DNA of 64,000 bases, taken from positions 8,489,768-8,553,767 of the forward strand of contig CM026424.1 of NCBI GenBank assembly GCA_014871385.1, given 5' to 3'. This document shows positions 47,241 through 57,600 of this stretch, piece by piece. The notes beneath the pieces were generated by a model. That model worked only from the letters and a program-made list of their open reading frames with translations. It did not search any database and was not told the origin of the DNA. The stretch comes from Ceratodon purpureus. Taxonomy: Eukaryota > Streptophyta > Bryopsida > Pseudoditrichales > Ditrichaceae. A program made the position numbers and the translations under genes. How positions within the stretch are numbered: the first letter of the stretch is position 1; each line of letters starts with the position of its first letter.

Positions 47241-49415
47241 GGGGGAGGGTCGAAGGAACTCCCCTCCCCTTGTGTTTTCTCTCCTCTCCTCCCCCCTCTC
47301 CTGCCCTACTCTCCCCACTCCTTCTTGTCCCAAACAATCCCACTTGGGATTGTTTGGAGAGCATATCTCCTACAAATGGAAAATTCAGACATATCCCGGA
47401 TATTGTGGGGAATGTCTTGAAGATCCTGTGATCGGGGAGGTGGGGTCGACGTTTGAAATTGGGATCCAATGAACTATGTGATATTTTGGTTCTTTGGGGG
47501 TGGATAACCCCCTAGGATCTACAAATAATGTGAACACATTTATGAAGAAGAATATATATCCTATTGAATGGAAAGAACCGTAAACATTGTGGGTACACTA
47601 AATCAGTTTTTACCAATTGTCATTTAAAGAAACGAAGTTACTCATGTTTTAGCATACGGTAATGAATTAACATTTTATACTAACGAATCAAAATAGTAAA
47701 TGTCAACAACAATATGATAAGAGGAACATCGTGGAGAGAATGCACTAGAAGTAATTCAACGCATAAATTGATGTACACACTTGGTTTTTCATGCGGTGCA
47801 CCTTACGTTTTAATGGTTAAGAGATTTGCATTTATATTTCACCGGTTTACGGTTTAGGGTAATCTCTTAGAAATATAGATCCAATTTCTTCTCGATTAGT
47901 GGTATACAATGAAAATATTTATATAGATTCTTTGACTCTAATTTTTAATGGAATGATTTACCCCAGTTTTATTTCTTTGATTTTGCATACTCTCGTTCTT
48001 TAGTATTATGCAAGAATCAAAAATAAAAACATAAATAGTAGTTTAGATTTTGAGAGAAACTGGAGATAATAATAAAGTGAAATAAACCAAAACAAACATT
48101 CAATTCTCTTGGGATTATGCAATTCATGGGAGGAATAAAACTCAAATCATTTGTTTTCATAACAAATGGTCCAATTCTAATTTCTCATGGCTGGTTTAGA
48201 GTTATTTGAAATATAAAAACTCTCCTTCCTCTTTAATGTCTTTTATTTTACAAACTTCCATACCGTAGTACTGTGTTATCATTTAAAAAAAAAAAAAAAA
48301 TCACTAGCTCACATTATGAGATGAGGAAGGGATAATAGTAAAAAACAAAATTAAAACAGAAAACATTCAACCGTCACTGAATAATGCCAATTTGCGAACG
48401 ACTATAATTGAAATCATTGTTTTTATAAACAACTCTAGTTTCCAACGCCCAGAATTGAGTTGTACCTTGCCACTTATATGAAATAAAATAAATAAATTAG
48501 GTAACACATTTACATTATACTCTATACAAATATATGTTTATTCATATACACTTTAACGTAAATATAAATATGGAATTGGATTCCAACTTGTACAATGTAT
48601 AGTAAATACGTACAAAAGTAATCACTTACTAATGACACAATGAGAGAATTTAACAAGCACGAATGAGAGAATTTAACAAGTAAAATGGTGGAATAGTGGT
48701 CGAATTAGTAAAATATACTTTAACATGGGTCATGGAGGAAATAAATCGAAATACGGACGTTCAAAACGATATGAAAGGAAGAAATTCACGAAATGACATT
48801 TATGGAGCTTCGAGGGTTGAAGTTCTGAATTAGACAAATTAAACGTTAAAAAAAGGGCATAAACTAGAGGGGAATAAACATAGAGGAAAATAAAGAAGAG
48901 GTAAATGAAAACAATATTCGAAAGTGGAAATTGTATAGAGGGAGGAACGTTAAAAGTACATAAAGAGATGGTAACTCGAATTAAATTGATAATATGAAGC
49001 TGTTTAATGAAAGTATAATAGAAGCACTTATGTATTTAAAAAAACAAAAATTCAAAGCGGAGAATAAGAAGACGGAGAACTATTTAGATTACAATTTCTG
49101 AAACAAGTTTAGATGAGTTCGATTTCTGCAAGGAACTTTTGGAGTGCGATGATAGACCACCTTGAAATGCGTACGATAGAAACAACAGAAATAATGATTC
49201 AAATAAATGACACATACATTAACTTCAGTGGAGCGTACGGAATAATGACTCGTTGAAGAATTTAGATGCTTTGCATACCATGAAGTATTTTAATTCATGT
49301 TTACATTAACTGCTGTTCTCATTTTAATTGGTGAAAGAAATTAACAGGTTTAGTGTAATATGTGGTCGGAAGATGTAGCATTATATGTTTTTTTCATTTG
49401 TATTTTAAAAATGGG
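47241..49415. other. AT-rich spacer between the divergent genes 2 and 3 of unit 1
   Basis: About 2.2 kb with no supported gene, sharply lower in GC than the arrays at both sides. A short direct repeat AGAGAATTTAACAAG occurs twice near 48640-48680 and an A-run at 48285-48300. Confidence 0.65.
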
Positions 49416-49990
49416 GGGGGAGGGAAATTTCCCGCGGCCGCGACGGCCTCGTCCCCACGGTCGGGGGTCGTTTCCACGGCCGTGCGCCGTCTCCGCGAGG
49501 GCCCGTCCGCGGGGACGGCCCTTCGATCGCGGCCGTGATCGAACGGCCGTCGCCTTGGAGACGGCCCCGATCGGACGGCCGCGGGCTGTCGCCGACGGTG
49601 CCGTCCCCGCGGCCGTCTCCAAGGCCCTCTACGCGGCCGTCCCCGTGCGGTCGGCCGCCATCGGACGGCGACGGCCGCGGGGACGGCCGCGATCGGAGGG
49701 CCGGAAGCCGCCCCCTCGGGGGCCGTCTCCAAGGCCGTCCCCTCGGCGACGGCCTTCATCGGACGGCCGTCGCCGAGGACACGGCCCGATCGGACGGCCG
49801 CGGAGGAACGGGCCTCCGCGGCCGTCGCCGTGGCCCCCGACCCGACGTCCCCCAACGGCCGTCGTCAGGTTCGGGACGACGGCCATTGGCCGCGGCCGTA
49901 GGTTCGGGGGGCGACGGCACTAGGCTCGGGGGGACGGCCGTAGGGTTGGGGGCCGTCGCCATATATGGCGACGGCCGTCCCCCACTTCCT
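49416..49990 (+). promoter_or_regulatory. GC-rich GGACGGCC array 3, upstream of the RING gene
   Basis: About 570 bp built from GATCGGACGGCC, GGGGACGGCC and CCGTCGCC words, similar to array 1. It ends around the palindromic TATA box at 49951-49976. Confidence 0.84.
49951..49976 (+). promoter_or_regulatory. Palindromic TATA box of the RING gene
   Basis: A perfect 26-bp palindrome: GGCCGTCGCC, then ATATAT, then GGCGACGGCC. The ATG is about 240 bp downstream. The same design is seen at 41946 and 46494. Confidence 0.75.
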
Positions 49991-50208
49991 CACTTCACTC
50001 TCCTCAATAGTCCCTCTCCTATTGCTACAGTTTCCCAATTCACTTGGGGGCTTGTTGGTACGTGGGGGTGAGGAGATGGGGGTCCCTTTTTATTGTGGGG
50101 GGGGGAGTTTTTGAATTTTCTGTATTCGTTATTTTGTAAACGTCATTTATCAACTCCTTGTTTTCTTTAAAACAAAACCATATCGTTTTTGTTTAAAACG
50201 AGGCTACT

Positions 50209-53200
50209 ATGGCGGATCCGGAACATGATGAGATTGGAGGAACCGGGAAGAGGAACAGGCCCAAGGGAATGTGCCACAACTTTTCTTGGGAGATCCTAGA
50301 CAACAAAAACATTGTAGCAGAAGAAGGCTGGGAATCTGTAGGGGAGATTTTCTGGACTTTCAAGGAGTGCAAGAAGTATGTGAAGATGTATCACATTGAC
50401 AAGTTATGGCCCCGAGAAGAACACGAGATGAACACACGGACTTTTAGTTGCAAGCCCTGGTCATGCATGGATGACCATTTCTTGCATCGGGCATATGAAG
50501 TCTGGACTACTATGTTTGGGCAACGGAAGCCCAGCAAAGGCCATTTCAATTATACCATTTGCAGTATGGTATATGCGGAGCTAATATTGAAGCGAAAGAT
50601 TAGTTGGTGTACGTACCCCACTACGAAAGACAGGCCGTTGCAAATTGGATGGATGGTAACAGACATTCCGGATTTATATCTGATCGATCCTTTGCAAGCA
50701 CAGAAGGTTGTAGCGGAGTTCCGAAAGCGGCAGTGGCCACATCTAAAGAGCTTTCCGAAGAATGAAGTAAAAAAATTACAGAATGAAACTCCGCATCGTC
50801 CAGAGGAAAAGAAGCCCGTTGCCATTGCCAATGTGATCGCTACGATGTTCCCCGTTGCCACAGAAACTAATGCCCCTACTATTCCTAGAGCAGACCTGGA
50901 AATCACGGTGAAATCTTCCTACGATACAAAGGGCAAGGCAGCCGTAGATGAGGTGGAAGTGGAGGTGGAAGTGGAGGTGGACAATGACTGCTCAACACAT
51001 ATTACGGCTGCGGAAGCCGGATGCTCCAACCCTTGTTCAGTGGATGATGGTCCAAGTTCCTTGTCAATAGTACAAGTGCCTACCGAAGAGGATAGCACAA
51101 AGGATGCAGTTCATTCCATTTCGGAGATTATGGAGCTGGTGAAGTCGATGCCAAACAATGAATCATTGAAGGAGTTACTAGATTTTAGCATCAAATTGAC
51201 GGAGGTGTCCTCTGATGAACAGCGTGGGGGCTTAGAGAATACCACAGAGGGAGACGCTGCAAGAAAAACCACGGAGGAAGTGCAACAAATTCATAATGTG
51301 TTGAAGATTGCACACACCCTGAAAGAAGGGGCTTCCGTATTAGGCGCTATGGCACCAGATCTCATAAATATGGCTCATGCATTTGGAAGTATCACTCCGA
51401 GCATGATACAGGGTGCCCTCGGCTTTGACACTTTGGCATCTTCCATTAAGCCTCTTCTGGAAGACCGTGTGAAATTAGGCGAAGAGAACATGTCCCTGAG
51501 TAAGGATTTAATGGATGCAACGGAACAAATCAAGAGTTTGACAAGAAGGTTGGACCATGTGAAGATGAGTTTTTTTGCACAATTGGAAGAGTGCAAAATC
51601 TACCACCCGGTAGAGAAGGAGAAAAACAAAACAAAAGAAGTGAAACCTACGGTGAAGAAGGAAGTGGTGAAGGTGGAAGGAAAGGATCGTATCATTGAAG
51701 TACTGAGCGATGGTGAGGATTCCGATGACCTTGGCCTTTCTAAATTTTCAAATAAAAGTGGAGATGGGGCCACACAAGGGATGGCGTCTCAGAAGTCTAA
51801 AATGACATCTGGTCCAGTTCCATTGGACATTGGCTGTAGCCAAGCAACACCAGGACATGAGGATAGAGGAAAAGGGCCAATGGATGATTCAATAGAATTA
51901 GACATTCTTTTACGGGATTTGGAGGTGGCTAGAAAGGAAAGAGACGAGGCCCGTACGGAACTGGAAAGGCTGAAGACCACCATAAGGATGGTAGATGATA
52001 CACCATCTTCCATAAGGGCATTATCATGGCTTGGTTGGGTCCACAAACTACGAGATAAGGAGACAATAGTCTCTAGAGCACAACAGGATATGAAGAAATG
52101 TGCAATTACTTCTATGGATGTCCAAGAAGCTATCCAATCATCTTTACAGAAGTATAACGAGGCAGCAGCCAAGGGCGGCGAGGATGCTACAAAAATCACG
52201 ATATGGCGCGATGTAGGAGAAATGATGGAGCGCACATTACATAGTTCCAAAAATAAAGAAGGGGTCATTGACTGGGCGCTAGAGGTCGAGGAGGGGTGGA
52301 TGCCGTACGATGTACTATCATCTCATTTGGATGAATCGAAACGTGTGGTTATCCATACCCGCAAACCGTCGGAGGAATATTCGAAGGAAACGTGTCCCAT
52401 CTGTCAACAATATTTTGGGCCGGAAGGGGCCTTTGAGATGGGAAATTGTAATCACAAGTTCCACATAACCTGCATCGCGAAGGCTGCTTTAAACAACAAA
52501 CAGTGTGTTATGTGTCGCTCCCCAGTTAGTTCACGTTTTTACGAGATGCTGGGACTACAACACGTGATGCCGCCTGGGCATGAGTTTGATCGGTGGAATT
52601 TACCACTAGACCAACTACCTAAGAAAGAGCTGAATTATTATGATTGGGGCAAATCACTGGCTTGGAACCCGGAGACAATGACTCACCAACTATCTACGGC
52701 TAACGATGCCGGAATGGACGATTTTTCATGGATGACACACGACTATGAGGTGGAGATGAGGGCAAGTGAAATTCCGGATGCCAAGGACCGAGAATTTTTT
52801 TGTAGGAACTTCGGTGGACATTGGAGTATACATCGCAATCGCTTCTTCCGGTTTCCAAAACCGGAAGTTGTGGTAGATGCCGACGGTAAGAGAAGAGAAG
52901 TAGAACGGGACTATGGCCAACTTGATGAGTACAAGATGTATGACAGAACCCCGGTTGGTAGAGCACTTGTATTGGCCAAACTAGAAGAAGCCATTCAGCA
53001 TCGTCGCACTTTTACAGAGGAATCCTTCAAATATTCGGACCTAGACTACTGGGTGATCACTAAGAAGTTTGACGATGCTCTTCATAAAATAGTTAACGAC
53101 TGGAGGAGGGCACTTCGTGCGGAGGATAATTCCTCTCGTTGGTCACGCAATAGGATTGAGAAGATTGTGCAAGAAACAGTAGCCAAGATTGACAAGGCAA

Positions 53201-53391
53201 AGGAGTTGTGGAACGGGAAGAATTCCAAGAAGCGCAATCGAGACAACCCTTATGAAGATGATCCCGAATGGGGGGAAGATAATCGTCGTTCTTTGGATCG
53301 CGTGGAAGAAGAATATCGATCGGGGGGTACGATTACACATCCAAGCCAGCGACGCCAAACTCGGAGGTCAAATGCAAACAATGGACGTTGA
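50209..53391 (+). CDS. Unit 1 gene 3: RING-H2 protein with the YVKM domain, 1060 aa
   Basis: Intronless. Residues 45-145 carry the domain shared with gene 2 (ECKKYVKMYHIDKLWP, then MVYAELILKRKISW). A long acidic, mostly disordered middle follows, with a coiled coil at about 560-610 (LRDLEVARKERDEARTELER). A RING-H2 finger lies at about 729-769: CPICQQYF, then CNHKFHITC, then CVMC, with the C3H2C3 ligand order. The remaining 290 residues include a Trp/Tyr/Phe-rich globular part and a basic C-terminus. RING-H2 proteins are typically E3 ubiquitin ligases; the target here is unknown. The gene converges on the transposase gene, with its own GC array and palindromic TATA box. The intact frame suggests selection. 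Confidence 0.8.
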   Translation: MADPEHDEIGGTGKRNRPKGMCHNFSWEILDNKNIVAEEGWESVGEIFWTFKECKKYVKMYHIDKLWPREEHEMNTRTFSCKPWSCMDDHFLHRAYEVWTTMFGQRKPSKGHFNYTICSMVYAELILKRKISWCTYPTTKDRPLQIGWMVTDIPDLYLIDPLQAQKVVAEFRKRQWPHLKSFPKNEVKKLQNETPHRPEEKKPVAIANVIATMFPVATETNAPTIPRADLEITVKSSYDTKGKAAVDEVEVEVEVEVDNDCSTHITAAEAGCSNPCSVDDGPSSLSIVQVPTEEDSTKDAVHSISEIMELVKSMPNNESLKELLDFSIKLTEVSSDEQRGGLENTTEGDAARKTTEEVQQIHNVLKIAHTLKEGASVLGAMAPDLINMAHAFGSITPSMIQGALGFDTLASSIKPLLEDRVKLGEENMSLSKDLMDATEQIKSLTRRLDHVKMSFFAQLEECKIYHPVEKEKNKTKEVKPTVKKEVVKVEGKDRIIEVLSDGEDSDDLGLSKFSNKSGDGATQGMASQKSKMTSGPVPLDIGCSQATPGHEDRGKGPMDDSIELDILLRDLEVARKERDEARTELERLKTTIRMVDDTPSSIRALSWLGWVHKLRDKETIVSRAQQDMKKCAITSMDVQEAIQSSLQKYNEAAAKGGEDATKITIWRDVGEMMERTLHSSKNKEGVIDWALEVEEGWMPYDVLSSHLDESKRVVIHTRKPSEEYSKETCPICQQYFGPEGAFEMGNCNHKFHITCIAKAALNNKQCVMCRSPVSSRFYEMLGLQHVMPPGHEFDRWNLPLDQLPKKELNYYDWGKSLAWNPETMTHQLSTANDAGMDDFSWMTHDYEVEMRASEIPDAKDREFFCRNFGGHWSIHRNRFFRFPKPEVVVDADGKRREVERDYGQLDEYKMYDRTPVGRALVLAKLEEAIQHRRTFTEESFKYSDLDYWVITKKFDDALHKIVNDWRRALRAEDNSSRWSRNRIEKIVQETVAKIDKAKELWNGKNSKKRNRDNPYEDDPEWGEDNRRSLDRVEEEYRSGGTITHPSQRRQTRRSNANNGR

Positions 53392-53855
53392 GTAGAGTAT
53401 TTACGTTGGACATGGTACCCGCATTACTACGGTTAATGTGACAATACACTGGGTGATAGTCGTATTTAGAGCAGTATATATATATATATATTGGTTGCGG
53501 AGCCGGGTGTATGGACTTTACACTACTTCTATATGTACTTGCAAAAATTACCTTTGGTTTTAATACAATTTCATTTATGTTTTATCGGAGTTGCATTTGT
53601 GTTGAAAGAATTGTTAGTACTTAGATGCATCGAACTTCATATGTAGATTGTGTACATTCATTACGAGAAAGAAATTGCGAGAAGTACAATCAAAGTAAAA
53701 ATAAGTACACAACGTGGAGGACAATATTGAAGAGGCAAGCACCACCGCTTAAATGAGATATAATATGATAATGGTTTCTAGAAATGGACATTCATAAAAG
53801 AGTGGCATTCTAGGGTGGTGCACTGGAAATGCCGCCTTCTAACTATCGTGCCCAA
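53392..53855. other. Spacer between convergent genes 3 and 4 of unit 1
   Basis: AT-rich, with a short TA tract near 53475; presumed 3' untranslated regions and no gene. Confidence 0.6.
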
Positions 53856-56800
53856 TCAGGCCACATAATCGCTGTCGTCCTTCACTTCGGCCCCACTAGG
53901 ACCGGAAGAATCGTATTCGTCATCGCCATCGCTCTCGCGTACCTTCTTCACCCTCGCCTTACTCTTCTTCTTTGACTCGAATGGGTTCAGGAATTTCTTT
54001 GGGCCATTCGGGTCATCCAAAGGAGTTTTTGGCCTACCAGGATTGAAAGCCAACACCTTCTGAGTCTTGTCTACAGCCTTTCGCTTGGACGTGGCTCTAG
54101 CAGGGGGTTTCTCAGGAAATATGTCCGGTTTTCCCAAAGCCAACTTCGGCCCAAAGAGATTCCCAATTGGAAGTCCGTCATCAGTAGAGAGGAGGCCCGG
54201 GTCCGCTTGTCGGGTTTGGACCAATCTCTTCCTACATTTCTCCGCTACTTCAGCAGCCTTAGCATCTGCCTTCATTTTTTTAGACAACTCAACCAACCTC
54301 GTGGACGATTCGAACCCGCCAACTTGGACCCTAGTCTTTGCAGTTCCAAACAATGTGCGAGATGCACCCGATACGGGTACGGGCACATCCTCCTTTGTAG
54401 TGGGTGGAACCATATCGTCCTTCAGGCGGTTGAAGTTTGGAGAAACAACCTTAGAAGTATCAATGGTGGGGTCTCCCTCTTTCTTTGGTATGACCAAATC
54501 CACGGTAGTATGAGAGGATCCTCCCCGGAGAATCTTATCACTGTTTAATAAACCGTCTCCATTCAAAAAAGAGGAAAGAGGAATCGTATCCTCCTCGTTG
54601 GTACCTTCTTCTTCGACATCATCATACTCGAAAGCACGCTCCATTGGCGCAGGAGAACAATGGGATTTTCCTTTCGGAGACACCTCGAGGTCGTCGACTG
54701 GGGCCTCGATGGGGGGGTCAATTGATAGATCATCGAAGGGTAGATCAACATCAGACTCACTAGAGTAGTCAACATCCTCGGTTTCCACGGCCTTCGGATC
54801 CTCCTTCCCCTCCAACTCCCCGTAGAACCTGCCTAAGGCACTCAACTTGGACTGGGAAATTATCTTGGAATTTGTATACACAAACACGAGGTCATTAGCC
54901 CTCTCCGGAAGTAAACGGTTTCGCTTCCTGTCGTGGACAAAGGAGTAGCTACTCCAATTCCGCTCGCATGAAGAAGAAGACAGGGGCTGAGCTAAAATCC
55001 TTTTTGCAATTGGGGAAATGAATTTACCAGCGGATCCGTATATATCCCACCAACCAGAAGGCGGCAGTTGTGACTTAGAGGATTCACGTACGTCACGAAA
55101 CGGAGGATAAGCTTCACGGAATGCAAAGAACTCTTCTATGACCACTTCCTTCAGTGTCGGAGGAGCCATCGACAACAAGACCTCCTTCGCCGATGCCATT
55201 GCATCAGTATCATTGCGAAGGTCCTCATCGTCAATAAGATAAGGGTTTAGAAGCGCAGCAGCACACTGTAAGGGTGATTTAATCATGGCTTTACGCTCGT
55301 AAAATGAGTCCTCGCAGTAATCAGCATTGTCTGAGTCTAGATTGAAGGGCTCATGGCGTAAAGAGAGAACATGCTTCTCAAGGTTGCGGAGAACAACGTA
55401 GGCTTTACCCAATGCCGATTCCTTCGCATCAAACTCTCGTAGGGCATATACAACGGGACTCGTCATCCACTTGAAGTTTGCACATTGCTCCCAGAAAACG
55501 TCATCCAAGACAACCCTCTTAACATCGCGTGAGATCTTCGCTTTGTCACGGGCAGATAAGGTCTTCTTCGTTTCGTAGTTTCTCCAGTCAGGATCCACAA
55601 CGCTCTGCTCCAATGCTCCTCGAACCTTCAGTAGACGGGAAATCATAATGTAGTGCGATGCAAACCTAGTCTGACCAGGCATCAGCAAGCTAAGTTTTGC
55701 CTCGTGCTTTCGAAATACCGAGAGTGGCATTTGCCTTATCTTTATGAACTTAACCAAGTTCTTAGCCCGATCTAGTAGCTCCTTCACCCACTTCATCTTA
55801 CTCCAATCCTCCAACAAAAGGTCCATCGCATGGGCAGCACATCCTTGGACAAATATGGATGGATAGAGTGCTTGGACCAACTTTCCGGCATTAAGCATCA
55901 CCGGAGCATTATCGTAGCATACTTGAATGATGTTCTGTTCTCCAACTTGTTGGATAAACTTCTCAATGACGGTTGCTACGAAAACAGCATCCTTCTCTTT
56001 CCCACTCGTGTCAACGGCTCCCAAGAATAACTCACCAGCTGGAGATACCAGCATTGCGTTTATTAGAGGGCGACTGCTTACAGAAGTCCACCCATCCAGG
56101 GCCAATGTTCCCCCGTACTTCCTAACACTTGAAAAAATCCTATCATTCAAGGAAGTCTCCAAATCAGTCCTTGCTTGGGCTAGTAAATTTGTTCGGAGAT
56201 GGTGGTAAGATGGAGGTGTGTATGATCTCTTCATGTTGGACGTCTTCAACACCGCGTCCTTGAAAGAGGCACTCTGAGCCACGTTAAACGAGATACTGTT
56301 CTCGTAAAAAAATGTGGCCCATGCTTTGTCGCATTCCCGCCTCTGAGTCTCTTCGAAGCCCTCTTGAAGGGTAGATTGCCTCTTTGCCTTCAAAGGAGGA
56401 AACGGTCCACTACCTTCCCCCGGAAAAGTGGAAATGAAAGGTACACCCTCACCAATTAAAACGGGTTCATTCTTCGGAGTAGAAACCCGGGATCCAGCGC
56501 ATGAGTCCACATCCATGGGAGTGTTCACTCTCGGGGATATATTGCCACGAGTCACCGGGGAAGTACTCTGCTCCGACATGAATATTCTGGAGTCGTTAGG
56601 GAATTTGCCACCGCAATTCTTGAACAAGGACAGTATAGCGGGTGACAAATTAGTGCAACGACCTACTCCACTAGTCCGTACCCCTAGAACTTTGTCATAG
56701 CCCAAATGACTGAGCATCCGCTCAATCCTCTTTGCGAAAGTGTTCTTGCATAGCATACATTGAACCATCTCAGTCTTCTTCTTCTCCGCATCGCTCATAT

Positions 56801-56936
56801 GGACTTCGGTATACCATGGGGAGTAACTTTTAGACGCCATTGGTGCACTTGATAGATCGCCCGGAAAAACTTCAAAAAATCGGGGTACCACGTCCTCAAG
56901 AGAACTAGAGCCTCCGAAGAAGCTCCAATTCAACAC
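53856..56936 (-). CDS. Unit 1 gene 4: hAT transposase (DUF659 type), 1026 aa
   Basis: Cut-and-paste transposase. The N-terminus has a BED-like zinc finger (CMLCKNTFAKRIERMLSHLGY, with a further Cys in GVGRC). The RNase H core shows LALDGWTS (Asp about 279), VCYDNAPVM (Asp about 340), GCAAHAMDLLL, and SSSCERNWSSYSFVHDRKRNRL at about 655 with the third acid and the hAT C-terminal dimerisation block ending RANDLVFVYTNSK. Residues from about 700 form an unusual 300-residue acidic then Lys-rich tail, absent from ordinary hAT transposases (usually 600-800 aa), perhaps for nuclear targeting or partner binding. The frame is intact, so the element should be autonomous. The gene has its own TATA box and GC array at 57047-57600. 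Confidence 0.92.
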   Translation of the reverse strand: MLNWSFFGGSSSLEDVVPRFFEVFPGDLSSAPMASKSYSPWYTEVHMSDAEKKKTEMVQCMLCKNTFAKRIERMLSHLGYDKVLGVRTSGVGRCTNLSPAILSLFKNCGGKFPNDSRIFMSEQSTSPVTRGNISPRVNTPMDVDSCAGSRVSTPKNEPVLIGEGVPFISTFPGEGSGPFPPLKAKRQSTLQEGFEETQRRECDKAWATFFYENSISFNVAQSASFKDAVLKTSNMKRSYTPPSYHHLRTNLLAQARTDLETSLNDRIFSSVRKYGGTLALDGWTSVSSRPLINAMLVSPAGELFLGAVDTSGKEKDAVFVATVIEKFIQQVGEQNIIQVCYDNAPVMLNAGKLVQALYPSIFVQGCAAHAMDLLLEDWSKMKWVKELLDRAKNLVKFIKIRQMPLSVFRKHEAKLSLLMPGQTRFASHYIMISRLLKVRGALEQSVVDPDWRNYETKKTLSARDKAKISRDVKRVVLDDVFWEQCANFKWMTSPVVYALREFDAKESALGKAYVVLRNLEKHVLSLRHEPFNLDSDNADYCEDSFYERKAMIKSPLQCAAALLNPYLIDDEDLRNDTDAMASAKEVLLSMAPPTLKEVVIEEFFAFREAYPPFRDVRESSKSQLPPSGWWDIYGSAGKFISPIAKRILAQPLSSSSCERNWSSYSFVHDRKRNRLLPERANDLVFVYTNSKIISQSKLSALGRFYGELEGKEDPKAVETEDVDYSSESDVDLPFDDLSIDPPIEAPVDDLEVSPKGKSHCSPAPMERAFEYDDVEEEGTNEEDTIPLSSFLNGDGLLNSDKILRGGSSHTTVDLVIPKKEGDPTIDTSKVVSPNFNRLKDDMVPPTTKEDVPVPVSGASRTLFGTAKTRVQVGGFESSTRLVELSKKMKADAKAAEVAEKCRKRLVQTRQADPGLLSTDDGLPIGNLFGPKLALGKPDIFPEKPPARATSKRKAVDKTQKVLAFNPGRPKTPLDDPNGPKKFLNPFESKKKSKARVKKVRESDGDDEYDSSGPSGAEVKDDSDYVA

Positions 56937-57046
56937 ACTTCTGAACGCCGCCGTTCACCATGCAATAGATACACACGTATATTAGTGGAACTAGTAGCAC
57001 ATGGAGTACAATTCAGAAGTGTAATGGCAACTTTCAGGAGGGGTCT

Positions 57047-57054
57047 TTTATACT
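57047..57054 (-). promoter_or_regulatory. TATA box of the hAT transposase gene
   Basis: GTATAAAA on the minus strand, about 110 bp upstream of the ATG and just after the GC array. Unlike the other three it is not inside a clear palindrome. Confidence 0.6.
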
Positions 57055-57089
57055 CATTCCCTGAAATCCCAAGGGGTAAGCCCTAAAAA

Positions 57090-57600
57090 TCAACGGAGGA
57101 CGGCCGTCGAGGCCGTAAGTCAACGAGGGGCCGTCCGATCATGGACTGTCACCGCCGTCGAAGGGGCCGTCGCCGGGGACGGCCCCCCGCTCCGCGGCGA
57201 CGGCAAGGGGCCGTCGCCGGGGACGGCCCCCCCCCCCCACCGCGGCGACGGCAAGGGGCCGTCGCCGGGGACGGCCCCCCCCCCACCGCGGTGACGGCAA
57301 GGGGCCGTCGGCGGGGACGGCCCCCCCCCACCGCGGCGACGGCAAGGGGCCGTCGCCGGGGACGGCCCCCCCCACCGCGGCGACGGCAAGGGGCCGTCGC
57401 CGGGGACGGCCCCCCCCACCGCGGCGACGGCAAGGGGCCGTCGCCGGGGACGGCCCCCCCCACCGCGGCGACGGCAAGGGGCCGTCCCCGGGGACGGCCC
57501 CCCCCCACCGCGGCGACGGCAAGGGGCCGTCGCCGGGGACGGCCCCTTCCCGACGCGTCCGACGGCCCCCCCCGCTCCGCGGCGACGGCCGCACCCTCCC
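57090..57600 (-). promoter_or_regulatory. GC-rich array 4: 44-48-bp tandem units upstream of the transposase gene
   Basis: About nine tandem units of 44-48 bp with the core AAGGGGCCGTCGCCGGGGAC and CCGCGGCGACGG, separated by C-runs of 6-11 bases that account for the length differences. It shares GGGGACGGCC with arrays 1-3 but is far more regular, so it probably expanded recently. Frames across it on both strands are artefacts. Confidence 0.86.

Noticed and set aside
41040-57600. GC arrays as CRISPR-like or satellite DNA
   Set aside because: Arrays 1-3 lack a fixed repeat-spacer period, and all four sit in front of genes inside a bounded transposon in a plant genome.
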